Below, piece by piece: positions 37,301-49,331 of a stretch of DNA of 64,000 nt. The stretch lies in contig CM045734.1 in NCBI GenBank assembly GCA_024760905.1, positions 39,740,064 through 39,804,063 on the forward strand, in the 5' to 3' direction. The notes beneath the pieces were generated by a model, which saw only the letters and a list, made by a program, of their open reading frames with translations, did not search any database and was not told the DNA's origin. Numbering within the stretch: the first letter of the stretch is position 1; each line of letters begins with the position of its first letter. The position numbers and the translations under genes are program-made. Source of the stretch: Plotosus lineatus. Taxonomy: Eukaryota > Chordata > Actinopteri > Siluriformes > Plotosidae.

Positions 37301-38275
37301 ATGTTAGAGTGGTGCAGGACATGTATAAGAGATGTAAGACACTGGCGAGGTGTGCTGTCGGTGTGACAGAAGAGCTCAAGGTGTCAAAGTGGAGGTAGGA
37401 CTGCATCAAGGGTCAGCTCGGAGCCCCCTCTTGTTTGCTATGATGATGGACAGACTGACAGACGAGGTTAGACAAGATTCCTCATGGACTATGATGTTTG
37501 CAGATGACATTGTGATCTGCAGTGAGAGCAGAGAACAAGTGCAGGAAAATCTAGAGAGGTGGAGGTATGCCCTGGAAAGGAGGGGAATGAAGGTTAGCCT
37601 CAGTAAGACAGAATACATGTGTATGAATTACAAGAATCCAACAGGAACGGTGAGGTTCCAGGGAGCAGAGATAAGGAAGGTGGAGGATTTTAAGTACTTA
37701 GGCTCAACAATCCAGAGCAATGGAGAGTGTGGAAAAGAGGTGAAGAAGCGTGTGCAGGCAGGCTGGAATGGTTGGAGAAAAGTGTCCGGTGTGATGTGTG
37801 ATAGGAGAGTATCGGCAAAAATGAAAGGAAAAGTGTACAAGACGGTGTTGAGGCCAGCAATGTTGTATGGTTTAGAAACAGTGGCCCTGGGGAAAAGACA
37901 GGAGGCAGAGCTGGAGGTAGCAGAGATGAAAATGTTGAGGTTCTCTTTGGGAGTAACGAGGATGGATAGGATCAGGAATGAGCACATCAGAGGGACAGCA
38001 CATGTAAGACGTTTTGGAGACAAAGTCAGAGAGGCTAGATTGAGATGGTTTGGACATGTACAGAGGAGGGATAGTGAGTATATTGGTAGTAGGATGCTGA
38101 GGTTTGAACTACCAGGCAGAAGGCCCAGAGGAAGACCAAAGAGACGATTCATGGATGTGGTGAAAGAGGACATGAAGGTAGTTGGAGTAAGAGCAGAAGA
38201 TGCAGAGGACAGGGTGAAATGGAGGCAGATGATTCGCTGTGGCGACCCCTGAAGGTAACAGCCCAAAGGAAAATA
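37301..38275 (+). mobile_element. RTE-type LINE, 5'-truncated
   Basis: Starts within the RT domain (YVRVVQDMY), frameshifts once near 37385, then reads openly for 300 codons. Motifs include [46 protein letters not shown] (here [16 protein letters not shown]), [16 protein letters not shown] and [11 protein letters not shown]. Ends GATTCGCTGTGGCGACCCCT then CCCAAAGGAAAATAATAAG. It is long enough to serve as a reference for the C-terminal half of the family. Confidence 0.93.
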
Positions 38276-38284
38276 ATAAGATAT

Positions 38285-38763
38285 ATAGATATAGCTCTCA
38301 CCCACTTCACCAGACTGTAGAGAAGCTGAGTAGCTCCTTCAGTGGACGACTGAGGCATCCTCAGTGCAGAAAGGAGCGCTACCGCAGGTCGTTCATTCCC
38401 ACCGCTGTCAGACTGTTTTGTAACTGTCTGTGAAAATACCGGTTATGTGCAATAAAAACCCCGTGCACTTTAATCAACCACATCTACCCCACTGTGAACC
38501 ATATCAACCCATCTACTCTGCACTCAGATACATTACACTCTAATATAGGCCAGTCTATAAAGTCGTTCCCTTCTTTTCTTTTATTGTTTATTAATTTATA
38601 CTATTTATGTATCTATTTATTTATTTACTTATATAATATATATGTATGTGTGTATGTTTGTATTTGTATCTATTTTTGCACCCCCTACTGATGGTACCTC
38701 AAGAGCCTGTAATAGTGAATTTCTCCATTGTGAGATTAGTAAAGCTGTATCTTATCTTATCTT

Positions 38764-38765
<2 letters not shown>
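38285..38765 (+). mobile_element. Second LINE type (jockey/L2/Rex1-like), 3' end
   Basis: Encodes a short C-terminal segment CRKERYRRSFIPTAVRLF followed by a stop, typical of fish jockey/L2-group LINEs, then a 3' untranslated part ending in an ATCTT repeat (TATCTTATCTTATCTTATC). A related minus-strand piece is at 39170-39480. Confidence 0.7.

Positions 38766-38834
<69 letters not shown>
38766..38834. repeat. (AT)n microsatellite
   Basis: About 34 AT units directly after the LINE 3' tail, consistent with seeding by the tail. Confidence 0.96.
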
Positions 38835-38839
<5 letters not shown>

Positions 38840-39057
38840 GTAATACTGTAAAGGTGCAAATTGACTGTGTCCTGCAGTGATTAAACATTCATCTGCAAAG
38901 TGAAATGCAGGGTGTCTGTGAGAGGTGATGGTACAGTGCAGTGTTTTGTTGTCCTGGTAATTAGCTGTTTAGAGCAAATAATATAAAAACTCCAGTGTAA
39001 ACATGGTTTTGCAGATTAACGTGCATGGCGTGCAGTGAGTGGTACAGTGCAAGGTAA

Positions 39058-39124
<67 letters not shown>

Positions 39125-39133
39125 TGTGTGTGT
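39058..39133. repeat. (GT)n microsatellite
   Basis: About 35 GT units with an AT and a GA interruption. Confidence 0.96.
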
Positions 39134-39159
39134 TATGCTACCCCCATTCCTGCTAGTGT

Positions 39160-39480
39160 TAAAAAGTATGAAAGGGGTTCGAATTATCTCTTCAATCTGT
39201 CAGTGGAGCAGGGCACAGACAGCAGCCTGGTGCTGATGCTGCTCCTCCGGCCGGTGATTACGTTTTGCAGTGGACCGGCTATAATTGACAGGAGCCGACT
39301 CGGAACCAGTCACTCTACCACAGATGTTACATTGTCTAGTTCCGTCCCAATTACAGAACCTGCCTTCCTCACCAGTTTGTCCGCAAATGAGGCGTCCTTC
39401 TTCTTTCTGATGACCCCCCAGCAGACCACCGCATTAAGGAGGGCGCTTGCAACTGCAGACTGGTAGAACATCTGCTGCAG
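39160..39480 (-). mobile_element. LINE RT-C-terminal fragment (jockey/L2/Rex1-like)
   Basis: Minus strand: MFYQSAVASALLNAVVCWGV, KKDASFADKLVRKAGSV and GTELDNVTSV, then a stop and STRLLSVPCSTDRLKR in another frame. This is the usual LINE C-terminal region that precedes the RYRRSFIP segment. It is not a host gene. Confidence 0.78.
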
Positions 39481-40104
39481 ATTTAAAAAAAAAAATTAAA
39501 GATGTTGAATGATGGTTTTGTTCTGAGGAAGTTTAGACAGCTTTGTCCTTCCTTGCACAGAGCATCAGTGTTGGAAGCAAGTCCAGTTTGTCAAATATTT
39601 GTTTGATTGTTGACACACTGTAGTTTGTGTAATTGCACCTCCACTCCACTAGTTGGCAGTAGCGCTCTCATTGTAGCGTTATGGTGGAGCGGTTTTTCGC
39701 ATGAGCAAACGATATGAAGTGCAGTACAGTAAACCAAACAAACCCTCAAGAAACAAAACGAAAAAAACTCACAGGAACGAAGAGAAAGTGCAGAGAGACT
39801 GAGATATTAAGAAATAAATAAGTTGAATGAGTTTAAATAAGGATTTTTTTTAAATTTCAGGCACATTGGTGCACTTTAAATCTTTTCTGTTACAGATTAA
39901 AAAACAATATTAATGAAGTTTTTCTTTATTGTAAGTTGAACTATATTTCTTTGTTTTTTGTTTGTTTGTTTGTTTTTAATGTTAATAAAGGTACAATGTT
40001 ATTCAGAGGTGTATTAATATTGTTATAGACAAATAATACAAATTACTGTATAGTCACTCGCGGGGTGGTGGGGGCGTGAAAGGAAGCACTGTAAATACGG
40101 TCAG

Positions 40105-40498
40105 CACTATCCGGCGCCCACTCTTCTCCAGTCCTCTCCAGCCATTGCCGAAACCTCTAGATGTCGCTGCAAAATCCCCAAGCAATTAACTATACCAATT
40201 ATTACTAAAATAAAAGTCTATAAATGTACACTCTAGGCCATGTTGAACGTGTTGAATAATAAATTTGCTGCGCGTTTTGAATGACATCTGTGAGATGAAA
40301 GAGAGGTGATGAAGAATTCTTCTATTTGTTTATTTATCAAAACGGAAAAAGCCGAAAGGAAAAGAAGAAGAAGAAGAAGCAGATATTTGGTCACAGTGAC
40401 ATCTAGAGGCTAATTAATTGCTTGGTGATTTTACAGCGACATCTAGCGGTTTCGGCAGTTGCTGGAGGGGACTGGGGAAGAGTGGGCGCCGGATAGTG
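40105..40498. mobile_element. Palindromic MITE upstream of mrps30
   Basis: The left arm 40105-40190 (CACTATCCGGCGCCCACTC... AAGCAATTAA) and right arm 40411-40498 (TTAATTGCTTGG... GAGTGGGCGCCGGATAGTG) are inverted copies of about 85 bp with few mismatches. The 220-bp centre holds an RTE LINE 3' remnant (AAAGCCGAAAGGAAAAGAAG with AAG repeats, about 40346-40380). No coding capacity. It lies 140-530 bp before the mrps30 start. Confidence 0.82.
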
Positions 40499-40633
40499 TG
40501 ACCCTGTAATACCGGTAGACGCAAACACCCACTTTCACTGTACTTTACATTTCAGTCCAGCTGGTGGCGGTAGTGCACTAAATACTAAGTTTGACAACAA
40601 CTAGAAGAAGAGCTACTGCTCTGCATGGGAAGA

Positions 40634-40647
40634 AAAGATGGCGACCT
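40634..40647 (+). promoter_or_regulatory. YY1-like element overlapping the mrps30 start codon
   Basis: AAAGATGGCGACC places the AAGATGGCG word over the initiator ATG, an arrangement often seen in vertebrate ribosomal and mitochondrial protein genes. An out-of-frame ATG sits 14 bp upstream (40624). Confidence 0.5.
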
Positions 40648-41187
40648 GCAGATCGTCCTTGCAGGTGTTTCTATCAACGCGTCGATCGCTTGTGGATTGT
40701 ACCAGGAATGTACAAGTTACCAGCGCGGAAGTGACGCCGGTATATCCACCGGTTTTACCGTCTCGGACAGCGAAAAGTAAATCAGCGAAAAGACGCGTGT
40801 TACTCGAGTTCTTTGACCAGCTGCGCACAGTCGAGCCAGAGGAGAAGATCCGAGCTCTTACCCGCATCCAATACATGAAATATGTGGTTAATACCCAGAC
40901 TTCGGCTATAGGGGCGGATAAGTGGTACCAGCACTTCACGCGGACGGCGTACCTGCCGGGAGTTCCGGAGAAGTGGAGCACCGCTGAGCTGGAGGAGGCT
41001 GCGGTGTCGGAGCTGCGCTCCACTGTGTGTCACTCTCTCCTCCAGGAGCAGTGGCACATGAAGAAGGGCAGGACGTTCATTCACAAACAACAAGAAAAGT
41101 TTGTTGCACCGTTTTTAATGAACGCGGTGTCTGGGCTGATTGCTTCTTTGGCCAGCAGAAATCACGTGTTCCAGCAGTGTAGCCTTG
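40638..41187 (+). CDS. mrps30: mrps30 exon 1 (start)
   Basis: ATG with a strong context (AAGATGG). Encodes the presequence and [20 protein letters not shown] region. Donor GTACGT; ends in phase 1 (..SL|D). Confidence 0.92.
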
Positions 41188-44100
41188 GTACGTTTCCTTC
41201 AACATGCTGTATAAAATCTCATCCATCCAATCGTCTTATTTTTTTCTTTCTGTTTTCCGAACCCATTTATCCTTTATTAGAGTTGTTGGGAGGGATCCAT
41301 CCCATCTGATTTAGATCCATCAATATAAACGATGAAAGGTACACAAAATGCACTATTTATTTTAATACAGAAAAATGTTAATAAAGTGAAATGGAATACA
41401 GTGCCATAAATAAAAATACAATTGTAATCAACAATAAAATATATGTAAGAAACTATATGGAGTAAAGGAAATGCAAAGCGAACTCCAAAAAAATTGGGAC
41501 ACTATACAAATTGAGAATGAAAGCTGAATGCAATGATGTGGAAGTGTGTGTATAATTTTAAGGTAAAATATGTTGATTTTAATTTTTATGGTGTCAACAA
41601 ATCTCAAAAAGTTGTGACCGGTGGCGATAGCTGGAAAAGTCAATTGCACGAATAACTAACAGCTGGAAGACCATTTACCACGAATGAAGTCCGTTTGCAA
41701 CATGACTGAGTATAAAAAGAGCTTCTCAGAGTGGCAGTGTCGCTCAGAAGCAAAGATGGGTTGAGGATCACCAATCCCCCTGATGTTGCGCAGACAGATA
41801 GTGGAGCAATATCAGAAAAGTGTTTCCCAGTGAAAAATTGCAAAGAGTTTGACGTTATCATCATTTACAGTGCATAATATCATCCAAAGATTCAGAGAAT
41901 ATGGAGCAATCTCCGTGCGTAAGACTGAAAAACCATACTGGATGCCCATGATCTTCGGGCCCTTAAACGGTACGGCACCACAAACCGGAATGCTACTGTA
42001 AGGGAAATCACAGAATGGGATCAGCAATACTTCCAGAAACCATTGTCGGTGAACACAATCCACCGTGCTGTCCGTCACTGCCAGCTGAAACTCTACAATA
42101 CAAAGAAGTCATTTCTAAACAGGACCCAGAAGCACAGGCATTTTCTTTGGGCCAGGGGTCATTTAAAATGGAGTGTGGCAAAGTGGAAAACCTTTCTGTG
42201 ATCAGACAAATCACGATTCGAAGTTTTTTATGGAACGTGGAGACGCCATGTCATCAGGATTAGAGAGGACAAGGACAAGCCAAGTTGTTATCAGCGCTCA
42301 GTTCAGAAGCCTGCATCTGTGATGGGATGGGGTATTGAGTGTGTGTGACATGGGCAGCTTGCACATCTGGAAAGGCACCATCAATGCAGACAGGTATTTT
42401 CAGGTACTAGAACAATGTATGCTCACATCCAGAAGTTGTCTCTTTCAGAGAAGACCTTATATTTTTCAACATGATAATGCCAGACCACATGCAGCATTAA
42501 CAACAGCATCATGGCTGCGTAGGGAAAGGATCCGGGTATTAAAATGGCCAGCCTTCAGATCTTTCACGTATAGAGGACATTTGGCGCATCATAAAGAGGA
42601 AGGTGCAACAAAGAAGGCCCAAGACAGTTGAACAGACTGAGGCCTGTATTAGATAAGAATGGGACAGCATTCCTATTTCTAAATTTGAGAAACTTGTCTC
42701 CTCGGTCACCAGATGTTTGCAGACTGTTGTAAGAAGAGGGGGGTGTCTCACAGTAGTGAAAATGGCCTTGTCCCAACTTTTTTGAGGTTTGTTGACACCA
42801 TGAAATTTAAAATCAACATATTTTCGCCTTAAAATGATAAATTTTCTCAGTTTAAACGTTTCACCCTGTCATCTATGTTCTATTTGAAATAAAACATTGA
42901 ATGCAATGATGTGGAAGTGCCAAATTTCAGTTTTTATTCACAGTTTTCATAGTGTCAAAACTTTTTTTAATCTGGTTTGTAATAAAGCTGGTGATATTTA
43001 GGTAAAACGTAGGTAAAGTCTGTTGGGTTTTTACACCCGAGCCTAGTGGTTTAGCCTCGTGGCTCATCAGGCCAGTAATTGTCCCCGGTTTCCGTATCGT
43101 GAAGAAACCAGGAGTTCAACTCCCCCTGGATGGGACGCTAGTCCATCGCAGGTTACCGTCCCAGTATATTTTAACTGGTACCCATTTATAGTGCTGGGTG
43201 AACAGAGGCACACTTGTGGTTGAGACCTTGCCCAGGGGTCTTGGCACAGTGAGGGTCTCGGTGGGATTCAAACCTAAAACCTCCTGATCATGAGCGCAGC
43301 ACCCTAACCACTACGCCACTGGCCCCTGATGATAATTCGAATAAGTGTACATGTTAAGATTATAATATTTATAATTCAGGGTTAAGCCTAACTGAACAGA
43401 TGTGTGTTTATTTGTTGCTCTTGTTTACGTGTACAAATATAAATGTCTGTTCACGTGATATCCACTGAATTGCTGCCCCACTGTCCTTGAGTTAAATTAC
43501 TGGAAGCAGCATCACCAAATGCACCAAAAGCGTCATATCAGTCAAGGCTACTTGTTGTAAGAGTTTTTTTAATAAAAAGCACATGGTTGGTTTGATTACA
43601 GATCAGTCACCTCATGTCAACTTTTACTGGATAAATGGAGAGAGAACTATTCCAAGAGGACACCGGTATGGCAGAGTTGAACCCCAGAGGTTCCAGATTG
43701 ATGACAGACCTCATAGCCAGATACGCATCAGGCAGCAACTCCCTGAGGTATGTCTTTTTAGAAAACATTCCTAACATTGATCATGTGTAACTACACAAAG
43801 TCTTAACACTTCATCCATTATACGACTTCTTAACCCAATTTCACGGTTGCGTGATTCTGTGAATGTCTTTCTGTAGTTTCTGCCTCTTGAGACCGATATA
43901 GCTGCTGAAGTTCCAGTTATCCAGTTTGCTCCTGATTGCCTCCCTTTGTTCCGAAGGCAGTATGAAAATCATATCTCTACAGGTTTGTATGGGTTATTCT
44001 AAGTATGTTGGACTCTGTACAGCTGACTGTCTTGGTTCAACAAGACGGAGCTTCTCCCCGGTTTCTGTAGGCTGAAGCGAGGAATGGGATGTTAGTCCAT

Positions 44101-46505
44101 CGCGGGTTACCTTCCTAGTACAGGGATCCCTCGTTACTTCGTGCTTCGATTTATGTTGGTTCAGTGCATCGTGTTTTTTTTTTTTTTTTTTCTTAAACAT
44201 TCATTGAATTAAAAAATAAGGAAATTAAGGAAGAATAGGGATTTCAGATTAAGGAAAATGCTGCAAAAACAAGGCCAATTATGCAAAGAAACCCTAAACA
44301 AACAAAAGACAAGTGAAAACCTTGCATCAAAACTACAGTAGGCCCTCAAAATTCGTGGGGGTTCGGTTCCAGGCCCTCCTGCGAATCGAGATAATCCTTG
44401 AGTTCTGTACCCGGATGTAAGACCCCATATATATGAGCAGCCGGAAGTAAAATACTATGTACAGTAGGCCCTTGACTATTCGCGGTTTTGCACTCACAAT
44501 TTGAGTATTCACGGACTCCCGAGCAACTCGCACGTGATTTAAATTCAGCCAATGGCTGTCCTCATTCCTGCTGATTGGTTGAGGTGATGTAATGCCCCTT
44601 TTTCCTTATTCGTGCACAAGTTGGCAATGAACCTTTTTCTAGTGTGTTTTAATTACCAGTTAAGTTCTATGATGTCACTCAAACGCCTGCTTAAGCACCA
44701 GAAAAAGGTAATGAGGTTGCATGTCTCTTCTGAAGAAATGAGACTTTCAAGGAATAATCGTCTGAACTGTTGTAAAACACTCCACTATCAAAGTCTTTTT
44801 AATTATTATTCCAGTACAGGACCTAAGGTAATGTTTAAAATGTTTGTGTGTTATATTTTATTCACTGTGGTGTAGCATTTTGGGGTTTTTTTAATCCATT
44901 TTATTACATTTCTTGTTCTTTTATGTCCTTTTTGTCATGGTCTGTGGTTTGGGGGACTTTGATTTTGACACTGTGCCTCTAACTAACTGTTTACTTCCTG
45001 AGGGGCGTGACTGAGCTGCTCAGTAGCACACACCTGAATTCACTATTCTCATTTACTCCCAATAAACAAAAGCAAGCTAACCTCTGTGCCAGAGGATTAA
45101 CTCACATCAACATCACCACTTCTTTGGTTTGTAATGCCTCTAACTTTCTCACTCTAAAATTCTGTTTTGTACTCGCTCTGGCTGGGAGGTGTGGCTGAGC
45201 TGCTCAGACTTAATGCAGTTAATACCTGAATTCAGTCATCTCATGCCTAATGCAATATGTTCCTCTAGTGGGCATTTTTGAAAAGTACACTGCTGTATGT
45301 TTATAAAGAGAATGCATTGAAAGGTGTTTTTATGCGTACGCTGTATAATGTTTATATTTTATCATCAATAAATATAACAGTAAAAATTGAAAAGTTTTTC
45401 TTAATCATTACTATATTTTACTACATTAATACTGTATTAATGAGTAAGACTGTCTATAGAATGTGTTTAAGAAGCATATTTTAGCGCATGTAATAGATAC
45501 ATAGTATTTTACTTCCGGCTGCTCATTTGGGCATGTGTCGTGATACATTGGGTTTTACTTCCGGGTACAGAACTAGCGGATTACCTCGATTCGCGGGAGG
45601 CCCCAGAACCGAACCCCTGCGAATGTCAAGGGCCTACTGTATCTATTGTAAAATATGAAATTTCCTGAGTTCAGGCTGCCTGCAATTTATGCAATGTCAG
45701 GACAGTCAGAAATCAATGCTTTTTGTCTAATTTGCATTTTCCTCAGTTTTTTATTTTGGGAGGAATTGCAGGTACAAGTTGAGATTTTGAGTATTTTTAT
45801 GAAACTTTTTTTGCTTTAACATCAGTGGGCATTTATCTAGCATCGATTTATCAATAAATCTTTGATTCTAAATGTCTTTATGTTCTCTGAACATGTGCAA
45901 GTATTGGATGAAATGCCTATTGTTCTAGAAAATAGTGTATGCCACTTCCATCAAGTCTTTTTTTTTTTTAGGTGCTAAAGTGCAAGACCCATACTGCTAT
46001 GGCCACACCCAGTTCCACGTGGTCCCTGACAAGTTCCGCCGGGACAAACTAATTAATAAAAACCTCTCAGATCACATTGAGGTGTTTCTGAGGGCCAACG
46101 CTATTGCAAGCCTTTTTGCATGGACAGGAGCACAGGCTATGTATCAAGGTGAGTTTATTCAGCAATTACATTTATTATATTGCAGTCATGTTTATTTGTA
46201 AGTATGGGATGTGTGGACTTGTGGATGCATTTAATTCTTTTTCAATCACAGACTTCCAGTCGGCCCTCTACTTACAAAATTAATCCGTTCCAGAGCGTTT
46301 TTCATAGCCTGGAGTTTTTGTAAGTTGACATGTAAAATTTTACATGTAAAACGCGTGATTCGTTCCAAGGCTCTCAAGAGTACCCCATAAACCCTTTAAA
46401 AATTAGTACACCAATTTTGTATGAAATGTGTTAAAAGAAAATTATTTATTAAACCATTTAAACATTTTTTATTAACACACACACACACAAAACACTGTCT
46501 CTCTA

Positions 46506-46545
<40 letters not shown>

Positions 46546-49015
46546 AAACAACACGCATTTATGGCGCGCTCCGCCCACATGCAGCGTGCAGCTGACACTG
46601 GAGCTTTTGAGATGGGGCATTCAAAGCGCGCTTGACAGATCGGAGGTCCGGACTCAACATTAACTTGTTTCCTTGAGAGATCGGATGTCCGGATGAGCCA
46701 CGTTTTGCTCACATTCGGAGGAGCGCGCCACATTTATTAAACATTTACTGAATTAAACAGCTTAAAAAAAAAAAAAGAAAAATAAGCTGCATTAAGCACT
46801 TTCGAAACTCACAAGCCAACAGTACAGCTCTCCTTTACGCATGTGACAAGCAAGGTTTATGAGTGCAGTACTATGGAGATTCAGCTCCCTCCTGGCCAAT
46901 GGGAGGCCAGTGGGGCGGGATGTTGGGAGACAGCCAATGATAGAACAACTCGCGCATTGTTTGAATTTTTGTATAGCCTGTTTGGCGCTTTTCGTAAGAA
47001 GAGGTTGTTTCGTATACAGAGGGTGAAAATTTAGGAAAATGTTTTTGTAACCTGGATTTTTCATATTCAGAGGTTTTCGTAAGTAAAGGGGCGACTGTAC
47101 TAAGGTTTTTGAAAGCTCTAGGTTACCTGTGGAACTTCACGAGCTTTTTTACAGGATATGATGGACAGTGCTAAGAAAGCGTAACCTCTGACTGTTTTGT
47201 GTAGTTCAGAGTTTCCGATGTTAGCCATATTTACCATGATGCATGTGAACAAATGGACTTGCTGTTGTGTTGTGTTGCAATTGTGTTGTTTGTTTCTCTA
47301 CCCAGCTCTGTGCTTAGAACGCCAGTGATGGCTAGTTTTACATCTGCAGGTAAATTTGCAGTGTTTTGGATTAGTTATCCATTAGACTCTGTTTTGCAGT
47401 TTGATAGCATTACAGTAAAATTAACTGAGGAATCCATGAGGAAAAAAAGTGAAATGTGAGAAAATGAAATGTTCAAGTTTGAGGAGTCTCAGTTACAGTG
47501 CATTATGTATTCTATGGATTTTGATTTTTTTTTTTTTTTGTATGTAGTCTAAAATATAATTTTTGAACTCTTTTAAAAAAAAAAAAACTGTGCTTTTTTT
47601 TCATTAAGAAATACTAGAATTTGTAAAATATTTCTGCTAAGTTTGTAAACGATCAGTGGAATATGCCCATTATTCAGAAAAATATACGTACAGGGATCCC
47701 TTACTTTCCACGGTTAATTGGGACCGAGATCCCCACGCAACCATTGAAATCTGCGAAGTAGGATCACCCCCCCACACCCGACTGGCGTATTCGTACATGT
47801 ATACATATATACTCAATACATATTCAATGCTATAAATGCTTATAATAACAATTAAACATTCCAAAAAATAACAAGATATAAATAAAATATAAATACACAC
47901 ACATACAGATGGCATTGCATGAGACGATGACACATACATACGTGCACGCATGCAGATGCACGCGCACACAGAATGCAACAATGTAAGTAGTTTTGATGGG
48001 AGATTTTGGGTTGTTTTGTGTTGGTTTAGGGTTTTTTTTTTTTTTTTTTTGCACAATTGGCCTTGTTTTTGTGGCATTTTCCTTAACTTCCCCCTATTCT
48101 TCCTCAATTCCCTTATTTTTTAATTCGATTAATTTTTTTTTTTTTTTTTTTTAAAGCTCAATGTACTGGACCCGCCTGATTTGAAGCGCGAAGTAGCGAG
48201 GGAACCCTGTATGTATGTTTGTGTGTGTGTGTGTGTGTGTATGTGTATATACAGTGAGTCGTCAACTTACGACCTATGCGAGTTACGTCTAATCGACTTT
48301 ACGACCGCAAAAGTTTTGAAGCATGATTCATGGCAGTGCAGTGCGAGTGTTGCGTACGACAGTTGTTTGCGCTGTCGGCAGCACCAGCATCTTAAAAGGC
48401 CAAGCAGGAGATGATGCATCTTCACTTTATAACTGCTCAGAGCAAATCTATTAATCTACAGTACGTTCAATGCCACGTCACTGTGGTGTGAAGCGGAGAG
48501 CCAATCATTTCTGTGTGGGGGGGATCCGATACCTTGAAACTCTAATTTTATTGGACTCACAAGCTGCGGTGTTTGTGACAGGAAGTGTGTCCCAAGTTTT
48601 GGCAATCAGCTGGTCTGCGGGTTGAAGTTTTTCCATGTCAGTCCACTTGTGTTTGCTTACCAGCTGTGCTTGGCTTTATGGAAATAAGCCGATCAAAACG
48701 CGGGAAATTTATCTCTTTATTCAAACAACATGTGCAGTCTGTGGCGGTTATAATCCAATAAAATTGGAGTTTGAAGCTATCGGACCCGCCCACACACTGG
48801 AGTACAGAAAGGATGGGCTCTCCGCTGCGTGTCACAGTGACGTGAAATTGAAAATAGAAGTATAGATATAAGTGCGTGAGATTTATTCATCTGTTTTTGT
48901 TTGGCGTGAGTGTATTTGGATGGAAAGTCGACATACGACCAGAACTATTTATGACCGGTCTGCCGAAACCAAAAGCGGTCGGAAGTCGACGACTCACTGT
49001 ATGTGTGTGTGTGTG

Positions 49016-49067
<52 letters not shown>

Positions 49068-49286
49068 CACACACAGGGTGACCCAAAAAAAAATGAAGTT
49101 TTTATGGAAGAAAAATATTTTATTTATAGTAATTAAAACCTTAAAACATGCCATTTAAGAATAAATGACTAACCTTTCATGGCGAAGTACTTACTTGTTC
49201 AAGGTTACTGTCTCGCAGTGTTGCCACTTGCTCATGTCTAACAATACGCAATTCAAAAATTCCCGTTTTTTTGGGGTCTATATATA

Positions 49287-49331
<45 letters not shown>

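Noticed and set aside
37628..38305. 225-codon minus-strand frame
   Set aside because: Antisense shadow of the RTE LINE coding region on the plus strand.
39035..39466. Host gene of 143 codons
   Set aside because: The plus-strand frame starts in a GT microsatellite and is antisense to a LINE fragment on the minus strand.
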